Assembly (NCBI GenBank): GCA_030272155.1
Contig: CP126197.1
Span: forward strand, 1,240,001 to 1,304,000
Source: Tetradesmus obliquus
Lineage: Eukaryota; Chlorophyta; Chlorophyceae; Sphaeropleales; Scenedesmaceae
Reading direction: 5' to 3'
Length of the DNA stretch: 64,000 nt
This document shows, piece by piece, positions 32,950 to 43,710 of this stretch. Position 1 is the first letter of the stretch. Every line of letters begins with the position of its first letter. A model generated the notes under the pieces. It was not told the DNA's origin. It made no database searches and saw only the letters and a program-made list of their open reading frames with translations. The translations under genes were made by a program, and so were the position numbers.

Positions 32950-35010
32950 ATGGCGTTGCTCAAAAGCAGCAATCTACCTGGGCAGCAAGGTGCGCCTCGT
33001 TTTACATTTAGGTGCCACAGCACAATGCAGCCAGCAGCCAGCATGTTCCTGCCAATAGCAGCACGTCAGCGGCCTTCATCACTACTTTCAAATTTGCTGC
33101 TTCGTCCAACGCATTTGCCTCATTTGCTCCTGCCTGCAGTGTGGACAGCATACATAAGAGATGCAACAGACCGCCTCGACGTTTTTGTCTGCAGGCAAGG
33201 TCAGCACAACCTTCTTCGCTTTAGCACCCTTCTGCAGCAGGCAGGTGCAGCCTGTCACTGGCGCAGCAAAGGCCATCAGTGAGATCCTGGATGCCAAGGG
33301 ATTGGAGGCGTTCCACAGGCTGCACCAGCGCGCACAGCATGCCTCCTGTGACTTCTGGCACTTACTGTGGGGGGAGGGTGCTGCAGCTTGGGAGGTCTGC
33401 ATCAAACAGTCGATTGCAGCTGGCATGAGTCTGGGATTGGAGGAAGCCACAGTCAAATACCAGGTACTATACAATAAAAGCAGCAACCAGCACCAGCTAA
33501 TTGCTTGAACGCCAATGTGCCTGAGGCAAACTTCTGCCGTGTCAGGGATACAGGGATTGCCACGACCGCCGAAGCATTGTGTCTACTCACCTCTAACCCC
33601 CCTGGCTTGCAGCTTGCAGCTCTGGTGTATGTCAACTATAGCTCACTCAGACACCATGAACTGCCTGGACTTGCTTGCTTCCTGCTTGCGCTGTTACTGT
33701 GCGAATACAGGGTACCACTGCAAGCCAGCCGTTACCTGTGCTTCCCAGCTGACAGCATGGAGCTTGCTGTCAGCATGAAGCACACCATACAGTAGAAGCA
33801 GTCGGATAACAGTCTTGGGGATATGGAAGTTGACCTTCTGTTCCCTGGCACACCACGCACTGTGATGCGGCTCATGGAGTTTTGGTGGGACGCAAAGGGG
33901 GGCAGGCCATCTTCCAAGGAGGCCAAGGTGGCTCATTCAGCTGCAAAGCCAGATTTCTGTGCCATGCCCACACGGTTCAAGACCAATCTGCTGGTGCTGC
34001 AGTACTGGCAAAGTGTGCTGCTGACTTCACTGGTCGAGGTCAAGTGAGTGTGGGTTACTGTTGATGCCACAAAGAACGCTGTTGGAAGGGCGACTGGTCA
34101 CTTAAGTGGCAACTCATGTACAGCTACATGTTCAATTGGCCATCTAGCATGCCTGAATTTCTCAAACAGCATGTTCCAGCACAGCAGTCCTATCAATCAC
34201 CAGCTTAGGCTGGGCTTTGCTTTTGATGCTTGAACTTTTGTCAAAGATTCAAAGATTCAAGAGGGCTTCCCAACATGCTCTGAGTTTGCTTTTAGACCTG
34301 GCTTGAATCGTTGAATCTTACAATCATGGCCAGGAAAGAGCTGACATGTGAGGTCACAGGAAAAAAAACAAAAAAAGTGTTTTCAATCTGTACCAAAAAA
34401 CCTGAAATCCTAAGATTCAAAAATTCAAGGATTCAAGAAGTCATTTAAGACCGGTTTCCCCTTGGTTTGCAGCTATCTGCAGGAAAATGGAAAAGATTCA
34501 AGAAGATTCAAAGATTCAAGAGGGCTGCCCAACATGCTCTGAGTTTGCTTTTAGACCCAGGAGAGGGCTATCAGCCTGTTGAACCAGAGCCTGGTGAAAC
34601 CAATTCACAAATATATATCAGCATGCTGACACAACATGCCCCTGTTGCATGTGCTGCTGTTACTGTCCACCTTGCAGCGACGTCATGCTGGCCAGTAAGG
34701 CAGTTGGAAAAGCCAACTGGTATCACCCCGCCAGCCGGACATCTGGGGCCCGCTACGCCAACGGCTCGACAGCCATGCGCTGCATACAGGCCGCCTCTGG
34801 CATGTTGGTAGGGCAGTGGTCCAAGGCAGCTGGTAGGGCAGTGGTCCAAGGCAGTAAGCAGCGTCACAGTCACGCCAGGCTGCAACCTGCTGCTGCATGC
34901 GCGCGCTCAGCACACCTGGGGCAAGAACTTCACAGCCAAGTGCAGCGCAGCTGCAGGCTACGAAGCGCTTTACCCTGGACTCTCCAAGGCCAGCATTGAC
35001 GCAGCTCTAG
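32950..35010 (+). pseudogene. A/F-family paralogue C, possibly degenerate
   Basis: Exon 32950-32989 (MALLKSSNLPGQQ, phase 1) joins 33195-33463, which has the family signature FHRLHQRAQHAS and WEVCIKQSIAAGMSLGL. An exon with EYRVPLQASRYLCF (near 33705) runs into a TAG at 33793 with no donor I can see. The stretch VDLLFPGTPRTVMRLMEFWW...GGRP (33826-34045) corresponds to two gene A exons fused without an intron. Exons at 34678-34830 (NWYHPASRTSG) and 34879-35010 (WGKNFTAKCSAAAGYEAL) follow and meet the convergent resolvase, overlapping it by 4 bp. The missing splice site suggests decay, but a missed exon is possible. Function unknown. Confidence 0.5.
34240..34557 (+). repeat. Direct repeat with TTCAAGATTC motifs
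   Basis: About 55 bp (AAGATTCAAGAGGGCT..CCC then AACATGCTCTGAGTTTGC) at 34245-34300 recurs at 34505-34560, with further AGATTCAA motifs between. It lies in an intron of gene C. Similar motifs occur near 3725-3835. Confidence 0.7.
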
Positions 35011-35990
35011 GTGAGCAAGGGGGTCACACGTGGCTCCAGCGATGCTTGATCTGTTATGTTGGACCCTCGACTGTTGTATGCATCTAACAACTGCAGAAAC
35101 TCCAGTAGGTGCTGGTTGTTGGGGCTGTGCCGCCAAACTTTGTACAGCTTGGCCGCTGGCTCCCTCTCTCCACGCACTAGATCATAATAATCAATTCCAA
35201 GTTGTGTAAGAGTTTGCTCAAACTTTTCCTGGAGCTCCGCTTCGCTTGGCTTGCCGCGTCTGCTGGCGCTTGGGGGTGCGGTAGATGGTGCTCTGTTGTT
35301 GCGGGAGGGCTGTTGCGATGATGTTGCTTGCTCATTGTCTGATGCCAATGGAGATGGGCGGCATTCACGCACATCCTGTGCATTCCTGTAGTACCAAAGT
35401 AAAGCTTGTGAGATCGCATCCGCTGTGTCATGCCGCTGGGATGGCCGCTGCGCTTCCCAACCAGTCAAGTCATGCTCCCTGTGGGCAAACCGGTTGCCTG
35501 GATTGCCTTTGTCAAGCAGTTTGCTGACAGCTGCTGTGACATGCTGCTTCCTGTCCCACCTTGTCATCTGCCTCCACCCATGGATCCCAAGAAAGGGAAA
35601 ACGCTCTGTGGCGTGAGTAGTGCGAACCTCAATTTGCTTTTGGGCAAAGTACATGCGTATACAACTTTCCAGCTGCAAGTTGAATACCACTCAGTGCTTT
35701 CGTGCGTTTTTGTCTGACTCGAATACGGCAAACTCCTCTTCTACAAGGACCCAATAGGGCCGTCCCTGCAGCAGTGTTGTAACAGTGCGTGTAATCTCAT
35801 CTAAAGCCTGCTTAACAGCTGTCACATCATGCACCACGTGTGCGTGTTCATTAAGCAAGGGGCGCTTGGTGCAGAACAGAATCTGCTGCGCCGAGGGTCT
35901 TCCATCAAAGAGACACACACCGCAGTTGATGCTACCCAAATCAAAACTCAGGCACGCATGTTCCACTGGTTCGGGGCGTGCGCGCAACAT
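35007..35990 (-). CDS. RuvC/A22-like Holliday junction resolvase with one in-frame TGA
   Basis: One frame from ATG at 35990 to TAG at 35007, broken only by a TGA at 35693-35691 (codon 100). Motifs fit an RNase H-fold resolvase of the poxvirus A22 / Cce1-Ydc2 type: Asp17 in LSFDLGSINCGV, Glu84-85 in YWVLVEEEF, then LESCIRMYFAQ, a basic WRQMTRWDRKQ, and Asp188/Asp191 in RHDTADAISQALLW. A Ser/Pro-rich linker and a C-terminal AAKLYKVWRHSPNN segment follow, both also seen in the broken copies. Such enzymes resolve four-way junctions in recombination or in concatemer processing. The TGA may make it a pseudogene, or be removed by an unseen intron or readthrough. It is head-to-head with the gene at 36071 and convergent with gene C. 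Confidence 0.65.
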
Positions 35991-36070
35991 GAACTCCTCT
36001 CTTGGTCTTGTATGCTGATATTATATTGTGCTGTGTGTTGCGCCTTGCTGCCGCTGTCTGCCCTGTGCAG

Positions 36071-36553
36071 GCGGGCTTCACTATGATGAGCCACATCGCC
36101 CAGTCAGGCAGTGTTATGCGCGCACAACAGCAGCCAATAGGGCAGTGCTGCTAGAGCAAGGCGGCACAGAGCAACAGCAGCAGCAGCAGGCCACGGCGCA
36201 GCCGTCACAAGCAGCGGCAGGGTCTGCAACTGTGCCCTCTTCTTCTGTGGAGCCGCCGCCGCCGCCGCAGCTGCTAGGGCCAGCAATCAGTGCTGTGAAT
36301 TTGTTGGCAATGAGCATGCCAGGGACAGACGCAGACACAGCATTTGCTGGGGCGTGCAATGCTGCCAAGGCGCTGCTGCTGCGAGCAGTTACTGAAAGCA
36401 GCGACAGCGCAGAGCATGCCGCAGTCATCAAGGCAGGACTTGTTGAGCTGCATCAGGCTGTTGCTGCTGGCAGTGAGCCACCAGGCAATTTGTTGCTGCA
36501 GCTGCTGAGATCCCTGAGAGCCGTGGCAGCATGCCTTGGCTGCAGCAACAACA
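36071..36553 (+). CDS. Divergent partner of the resolvase, locus II (one exon)
   Basis: Exon after a CAG acceptor at 36070, starting in phase 1 exactly like its counterpart at 16060, and ending before GTGAGC. It is Gln/Ala-rich, then Pro-rich (VEPPPPPQLLGP), then has the helical stretch shared with the copy 1/2 partner (AAVIKAGLVELHQAVAAG, LLLQLLRSLRAVAA). The 5' exon is not identified. The exit phase (1) does not match the phase-0 exon array downstream, so either an exon is missing or the array belongs to another transcript. Function unknown. Confidence 0.5.
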
Positions 36554-36900
36554 GTGAGCACCACATGCATCATGCTCCTGGTGTATGTGTGGGCATCTGC
36601 ATGTATGCATTTGGCATCCTCTGGACTCTGCGCAGGCTGCATTTGTGCCCATTAACGCTTGTAATGAGGTTAGCTGTCCACAACAAGTCTTGTCGACAGC
36701 GGGCTGATGCTGTCAGTGCTAGAAGCTTGCACATAGTTGGGCATCTGCGAAAAACGGATCGTACGTTGGCCATTTCTTGCGCGAAACGAGGTCTGACACC
36801 GAATAACATCAAATAACAAAGTTTAAAACGGAAGTTGCTTGGCGTGTGTATGAGCTTTCAAGACTGCTTTATGCCTAAATCATCTGATCAAAACATTTCC
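36554..36900. other. Between partner exon and exon array
   Basis: No exon with matching phases found. A short open frame to 36816 is present but unsupported. Confidence 0.3.
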
Positions 36901-39529
36901 GACGTTGGGGACGCAGCAGGTGGCAAGCAGGGCAGCAGCAGCACTGCCAAAGCACTGGAGGACTGCACACCACAGCAGGTGGGTGGCAGCAGCAAGGGAG
37001 GGGGAAGGGTATGGCTGTCACATGATGGCCCCAAACTGGTCCGGGCCGGTACAGTTTCTGCCCTGGGCTTTGTGTCAGCAGTGCAGCCCAAGCAATGCAT
37101 CTGCCCCATGTATCTTGCTGACTGATCATATGCATGCTGCCAAGGAGTTCAACCTGGGTGGAGTACAAGGGACGAGTACTGTCCCTGTCCCTTGTCCCCA
37201 GGCACCGCCAGGGGCTGGTTGTATGTCAGTGACATAGTGCTTAACCCACATCATCTGCCGTTACATGTCATATGTCACGTGTGCTTGTGATGTTCATGCA
37301 GGCTTCTGGGGATGCAGCAGGAGGCGAGCAGGGCAGCAGCAGCACTGCCAAGGCACTGGAGGACAGCACACCACAGCAGGTGGGTGGCAGCAGCAAGGGA
37401 GGGGGAAGGGTATGGCTGTCACATGATGGCCCCAAACTGGTCCGGGCCGGTACAGTTTTTGCCCTGGGCTTTGTGTCAGCAGTGCAGCCCAAGCAATGCA
37501 TCTGCCCCATGTATCTTGATGAGTGATCATATGCATGCTGCCAAGGAGTTCAACCTGGGTGGAGTACAAGGGACGAGTACTGTCCATGTCCCTTGTCCCC
37601 AGGCACCGCCAGGGGCTGGTTGTATGTCAGTGACATAGTGCTTTACCCACAGCATCTGCCGTTACATGTCATATGTCACGTGTGCTTGTGATGTTCATGC
37701 AGGCTTCTGGGGATGCAGCAGGAGGCGAGCAGGGCAGCAGCAGCACTGCCAAGGCACTGGAGGACTGCACACCTCAGCAGGTGGGTGGCGCAGCAAGGGG
37801 TATGGCTGTCACATGATGGCCCAAAACTGGTCCGGGCCGGTACAGTTTTTGCCCTGGGCTTTGTGTCAGCAGTGCCACCCAGGCAATGCATTTGCCCAAT
37901 GTCAAGTTGTATCATGTGAAGTAGTCACATGCATGCTGGCCTACGACCCACAGCACGTGCCCTTACTTGTGTGTGTCTGTGTTTGTCATGCAGGCTTCTG
38001 GGGACGCAGCAGGTGACGAGCAGGGCAGCAGCAGCACTGCCAAAGCACTGGAGGACTGCACACCACAGCAGGTGGGTGGTGGCGGCAGCAAGGGGCATGA
38101 CTGTCACTTGATGGCCCAAACCTGTTCCGGGCCGGTACAGTTTTTGCCCTGGGCTTTGTGTTAGCAGTGCAGCCCAAGCAATGCATCTGCCCCCATGTTT
38201 CTTGCTGAGTGATCATATGCATGCTGCCAAGGAGTTCAACCTGGGTGGAGTACAAGGGACAGGTACTGTCCCTGTCCCTTGTCCCCAGGCACCGTCATGT
38301 CAATGTTCAACCCACAGCATCTGCCCTTACATGTTACATTTCACATGTCACGTGTGCTTGTGATGTTCATGCAGGCTTCTGGGGATGCAGCAGGAGGCGA
38401 GCAGGGCAGCAGCAGCACTGCCAAAGCACTGGAGGACTGCACACCACAGCAGGTGGGTGGCAGCAGCAAGGGAGGGGGAAGGGTATGGCTGTCACATGAT
38501 GGCCCCAAACTGGTCCGGGCCGGTACAGTTTTTGCCCTGGGCTTTGTGTCAGCAGTGCAGCCCAAGCAATGCATCTGCCCCATGTATCTTGCTGACTGAT
38601 CATATGCATGCTGCCAAGGAGTTCAACCTGGGTGGAGTACAAGGGACGAGTACTGTCCCTGTCCCTTGTCCCCAGGCACCGCCAGGGGCTGGTTGTATGT
38701 CAGTGACATAGTGCTTAACCCACAGCATCTGCCGTTACATGTCATATGTCACGTGTGCTTGTGATGTTCACCGTCATGTCAATGTTCAACCCACAGCATC
38801 TGCCCTTACATGTTACAATTCACATGTTATGTGTGCTTGTGGTGTTCATGCAGGCTTTGGGGGATGCGGCAGGTGGCAAACAGGCCAGCAGCAGCACTGC
38901 CAAGGCACTGGAGGACAGCACACCACAGCAGGTGGGTGGCAGCAGCAAGGGAGGGGAAGGGCATGGTTGTCACATGATGGCCCAAACTGGTCCGGGCCGG
39001 TACAGTTTTTGGCCTGGGCTTTGTCAGCAGTGCAGCCCAAGAATGCATCTGCCCAATGTCAAGTTGTGTCATGTTGAGCAGTTACATGCATGCTGCCCCA
39101 TACAACCCACAGCATATGCCGTTACATGTTATGTGGTATGTGTGCTTGTGGTGTTCATGCAGGCTTCGGGGGACGCAGCAGGCGGCAAACAGGGCAGCAG
39201 CATTACCAATGCAGTGAAGGACTGCACACCACAGCAGGTGGGTGGCAGCAGCAAGGGGTATGGCTGTCACAGGATGGCTCAAACTGGTCCGGGCCGGTAC
39301 AGTTTTTGCCCTGGGCTTTGTGTCAGCAGTGCCACCCAAACAATGTATCTGCCCAATGTCAAGTTGTATCATGTTGAGCAGTCACATGCATGCTGCCCCA
39401 TACAACCCACAGCATGTGCCCTTACATGTCGTATGTCACGTGTGCTTGCAGGCTTCTGGGGACGCAGCAGGTGGCGAGCAGGGCAACAGCAGCACTGCCA
39501 AGGCACTGGAGGACTGCACACCTCAGCAG
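36901..39529 (+). CDS. Tandem array of eight near-identical short exons
   Basis: Exon copies lie at 36901-36978 (5' end altered), 37302-37379, 37703-37780, 37994-38071, 38375-38452, 38854-38931, 39163-39237 (75 bp) and 39452-39529. Each typical copy is 78 bp, 26 residues, bounded by CAG and GTGGGT and in phase 0 on both sides, so any number can be included or skipped without changing frame. The peptide starts ASGDAAGG and ends ALEDCTPQQ, with a GSSSTAK centre. Most differences between copies are at third codon positions in this frame (TCT/TCG, GAT/GAC, GGA/GGT/GGC, AAG/AAA, CCA/CCT), which supports it as coding. Introns of 210-400 bp are repeated as well. The peptide is not a domain I recognise; it may be a flexible spacer before the coiled coil at 39762. 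Confidence 0.65.
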
Positions 39530-39761
39530 GTGGGTGGCAGCAGCATGAGCGAGCATGGCTGTCACAGCTGAACCCTGTTTTTTCGCTGTTTGCTACGCGC
39601 AGCAGGCATGTAGTGCAGATGCTGCTCAGGTCACGTAATAGGTTATATCGGCAGTTATGCGCGCAACCTACTGCAATGAAACCCCGCTGCATGACATGTA
39701 GTGCTGAGCTTGTGTCTCATGTGTCTCATGTGTGTTCATAACTGCCTGTCTTTGCATGCAG

Positions 39762-40150
39762 GAGCTGACGCCTGCAGCATCTGCCGAGCAAGCCCGCGAG
39801 TTGCAGGAGCTCAAGCTGCAGATTGAGAAGCTCATCCAGCAGCTCATGCAGGTCCAGGACGGCGGCTCGCAAGGGCCAGCTGCCAACGCGGCGGCGGCGG
39901 CATCATCGTCGTCAGCACCCGAGACCCCGGAGGAGAGCATGGAGTTGGCGTGCAACTATTCTGACATGCTGAAGGCCTTCATGCACGCCAACAGGGGCTT
40001 GGTGTGGAGCGTGCAGCTTCGCAGCTACCCTTGTCCCGAGCCAGATTTTATCAACCAACTCAAGGCTTGGTGTCAAAGCAATTCAGCCTCTATCAGATTT
40101 GTCCATCGAGTACACCTAAGCCTCGGTACCGCCGCTCTGTCCTTCGTTGC
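39762..40150 (+). CDS. Coiled-coil exon following the array (3' end unclear)
   Basis: Opens after TTTGCATGCAG in phase 0, matching the array exons. It encodes a coiled coil (ARELQELKLQIEKLIQQLM), an Ala/Ser linker, and NYSDMLKAFMHANRGLVWS followed by PEPDFINQLKAWCQ. The frame stays open to 40334, but the end looks disturbed, probably by the retroelement that begins soon after. The exact exon end is not resolved. Function unknown. Confidence 0.5.
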
Positions 40151-40412
40151 GTTTGCAGGAGACCTGCCGGCTACGACTCTCCCTGTGCCGCAACAAGGCG
40201 CCCTCCGTGTCTCCCGCACCGGGAACCCAAGTACACGGTCAGGGTGGACTACCACAGAGCCTACCAGACCCGACCACCAGACCAAATACCCGTATCAGCC
40301 AGTTCGTAGTCAGCCCATAGCCAGCTGCAGCTAACGCTGCAGCGCTGCAGCCCATCGCTGCAGTCCCAGCTACCTGACTGCAGCACCCCAGCTGCAGCCC
40401 AGCTAGCTCAGC

Positions 40413-41905
40413 ATGAACGGCCAGCTCGGCCTCACCACCGGCCTGCGAGTCCGGTTTGGTGAAGTGCACCACTCAGAGTGGAAAAGGCACATGCACACGC
40501 ACACGCAGACGCCAAGGGATGGCTCGCAGCTCTCACCACAGCTGATGATCCCAACTCCGGCAAGGTGCTACACCTGATACAGTCCTCCCTGGACAGCGAG
40601 ACCACAGCGCTTACAATGAACTGCAGGACCGCCAAGGACCTGTATGACAGCCTGAACTCGCTGTACCAGTCCAGCAGCATCGCGCAGACCCAGAAGCTAA
40701 CCAAGGCGTTCGCCAACGCTGAGCAGCGGCCTGGCGAGAAGGTGCAGGGCTGGGGAGCGCGCCTGGGCATGCTGCAGGCAGACTTGCACGCAGCAGGAGC
40801 ACCAGTCATTGACGCAGCAGTAGCAAAGACCTTTGTGGTCGGCCTGCTGCCCATGTTCGACATACCCAAAAGCCACTTTGTCAACGCGGCGGAGCTGCCC
40901 AGCGTCATGAACATGCTGCCAAAGCTCATGGAGTGGCAGTTTCTCAAGGACGGCAGCACAGACGAGCCGCTGCAGGCCCAGGCCTACTTCACATCAAGCA
41001 GCAGCAGCAACTACGCCGCCCGCGGCAGCAGCAGCTCCTTCCGCCCCACAAACGGCAGCAGCAGCAGCTCCTTTGACTACCGCAACAACGGCTCCTCAAG
41101 CCGCCTCACGCACGGCGGCAACAACAACTCCTCAAGCAGCAGGCACCAAGCCAGCAGCAGCGGGCACGCACCACGCATGTAGCTGCCTATGCTGCCACAA
41201 GCCCGGCCACGACATCGCCGTGCGCCGCTCACGCATTGCAGCAGAGCAGCGCAAGGGCAGCTCCAACAGGCCCAAGCACGTGCACTTCAACAGGCACGCC
41301 GACAACACCGGCAGCCGGCCCTCAACACCCAATGGCAGCAGCCGTAAGAAGTCCCAGGAGCCTGTCCTGTGGATGGCAGCAGCACAACCAGTGGGCAGCA
41401 TTGATGAGTGGTTTGTGGACACAGCCTGCACCTGGAGCGTCACCGGCTACGAGTCCCTGATCGAGAACCCAACGCCCAGCAGCATGGAGATCACTCTGGG
41501 CGACGGCAGCAAGGTGAAGGCTCAGCGCAAGGGAGACGTGATCCTCATCGACGTGCCGGGCCACCGCAAGACAACGCTTCGCAATGTGCACTACATCCCC
41601 GGCTTCACCGCCAACCTGCTGTCCTTCAGCGCCATCGCCAAGGCAGGCGCTTACATCCAGTCAAGCCCCTACTCCGGCCGGCTGCACATCTTCCAGGGCG
41701 ATGACCTGATCATCACGGCAGAGGAGCACCCTGCCACATGCATCCCGTACTTCCAGAGCCGCTCTGCAGCCGCCAAGAGCATCAGCTTCGCAGCCGCAGC
41801 ATCCAAGGTGACGGCGGAGACCTGGCACAACCGCTTCGGCCACCTGGGCTACGGCAACAGGGCCAGGCTGGTGGCGGAGAACATGGTAAAGGGCATGGTA
41901 TTGCT
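40413..41905 (+). mobile_element. Truncated Ty1/copia-like retrotransposon (gag, knuckle, protease)
   Basis: Starts near ATG 40413. A gag region of the copia UBN2 kind follows (HADAKGWLAALT, AKDLYDSLNSLYQSSS, PGEKVQGWGARLGML, FVVGLLPMFD). Then come a Ser/Asn-rich linker, a zinc-knuckle-like CLCCHKPGHD lacking the last Cys, an aspartic protease (WFVDTACTWSVTG, with NVHYIPGFTANLLS) and the GAG-pre-integrase motif WHNRFGHLGYGNRARL. Similarity stops near 41905; integrase, reverse transcriptase and RNase H are absent. No LTRs were found. The start and the protease are in one frame and the gag body in another, so two opposite 1-nt shifts (about 40490-40510 and 41073-41180) separate them. Now inactive. 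Confidence 0.85.
40478..41182 (+). pseudogene. copia gag region, frameshifted
   Basis: Open frame holding most of gag. It has no ATG of its own (the frame opens after a TGA at 40460) and ends at a TAG at 41182, just before the zinc knuckle in the other frame. The upstream part of gag (SEWK..M.TH) is read in the frame of ATG 40413. Confidence 0.75.
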
Positions 41906-42014
41906 GCTGGGAGCTGCGGTGCCCACGTTTTGCATGCCAAAAGCAGTGATTGATGTAAGGATCAAACTCGCTTGGTGCTTGACTGCCAGCTGGCCGGCAT
42001 GTTGCCGACTTTGA
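41073..42014 (+). pseudogene. copia knuckle, protease and pre-integrase region, truncated
   Basis: Frame with the DTA-type aspartic protease active site and pre-integrase motif. The last 30 or so residues (after about 41905) do not look like copia and belong to flanking DNA. Overlaps the gag frame by 110 bp in the low-complexity linker. Confidence 0.75.
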
Positions 42015-42149
42015 TCACGCAAGCCAGCTTTGAACGTCACACTTCTGCCGGGAAACAAACCCGCCTGCCATTCAGTCATATGCTGATGCATTTGTGTAGA
42101 CGCGAACTTAAGTTCGACCTGTAGTTACTCTATACACACATTGTTCACC

Positions 42150-43637
42150 ATGACGCCTGGTGCTGCTCATCAAGAACAGCAGCACTGGGATGGGGTGCTG
42201 TGGCCAGGCAAACTCGCGAGCACTGCCGGTTACCGCCTGCAAGCATACGAGGAGGACGATGTTCGCTTCACACAACAGCCTTTGCACCCAGCAGCAACTG
42301 ATCTTGAGGCAGAGCAGAGCCCGTTTGAACAGCAGCAGCAGCAGCCTGGTCATGATGTCACCGCCCTGCAAGTTGAAGCAGACAGCAGCAGAGCCGAAAC
42401 TGTAACGTTCATAGTAGAAGACGAAGCAGATGAGGCTAAACATGGCTTTGCTGCACTCCCTAGGTGAGCTGTGCTGTAGCACAACCTGCACAACTTACCT
42501 GAAGCTGGGTGCAGTGGCTGTGCAGTGAAGGGTTGTGCTGCTTGCTTGTGCACATCATGCCTCACAATTGCTGTGGTTATTCCATACAGGCTGCTGTGGA
42601 GCTCAGGCCGCTGTTGCATGCTGTGTGCAGCGTTCATCTTCTCTTTGTCAGCATTGTTTGTCAAGCTGACAGCGGGGCGGGTGCCAGTGCTGCAAATCAC
42701 TCTCATCCGTAGCGGCCTCTCATTCCTAGTCAGCACAGGTGAGACATTCAGCCAAACAAACATGATGTAACTGCAACAGATGATATGCAAGCAAGACTCG
42801 TTAGTTGTGCTGCCAGGCTGACCTGTGAGCACGTGCGGCAGCTGCCGGTGGCAGGGCACATGAGGAGCTTGCTCATGTTGGCACTGCACTGCGCTGCATC
42901 TAGGCTGAAGTGCTGAAGTGACAGAATGCAGAAAGCAGGATGCTGTGTACTGTGCTGCACAGACTCTAAAGCAGTGCGCGCATCTGCAGCACTTCATGTG
43001 GCGTGAAATTGGGATGGCGATGCACACTCTTCTGCATCTAACACAGCCCATGTACTCAATGCACCTGCTGCTTCTGCTTGCTGCTACTGCTACTGCTGCT
43101 GCTGCTGCTGCTGCTGGCTGCTTCTGCCAGGCATCATCAAGAGCCGCGGCATTCACCCCATGTTTGGGCAGCGGGAGCACGTTGGTTGGTTGATAGCCAG
43201 AGGTGTTACAGGTGAGCACGTTGCGTTTGGCGACAATACAATGAGTGTGGCCCATATGCGTGCATCAGTTGCTTCCAATGCATTCGGCAGCAAGCTGCAT
43301 TTGCAGTGTGATGCATGCTGCGAAATGCCAGGCGCTTGTCGTCACATCTGACTGCAGCCATTTGCTCCTGCTGGCTGCTGCACACACCTTGTACAGGAAA
43401 CCTTTGTACAGAAGAACAACAGGCGCGCTGGCCACGATCTCCTCCTACGGACTGCGGCCATGCATGCCACTCTTCACTCCTTGCTGCTGCTGCTGCTGCT
43501 GCTGCTGATGCGGCTCCGGCTGCTGCTGCTGATGCGGCTCCGGCTGGTGCTGCACAACACGGCTGCAACCTCCATCTTACGCCGCAGGCGCGCTGGCCAT
43601 GATCGCCTTCTACCCCGCCATGCACGTCACTCCTCGC

Positions 43638-43710
<73 letters not shown>

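Noticed and set aside
36901-39529. CRISPR-like array
   Set aside because: Repeats are 78-bp coding exons with conserved introns at irregular spacing in a eukaryotic genome; not a CRISPR.
38746-39741. 331-codon forward frame across the exon array
   Set aside because: It runs through clear introns and splice sites of the repeated exons; it is open only because the repeat unit lacks stops in that frame.
40090-40412. Possible 5' LTR of the copia fragment
   Set aside because: No matching second LTR, no TG..CA ends with a target duplication and no clear primer-binding site found.
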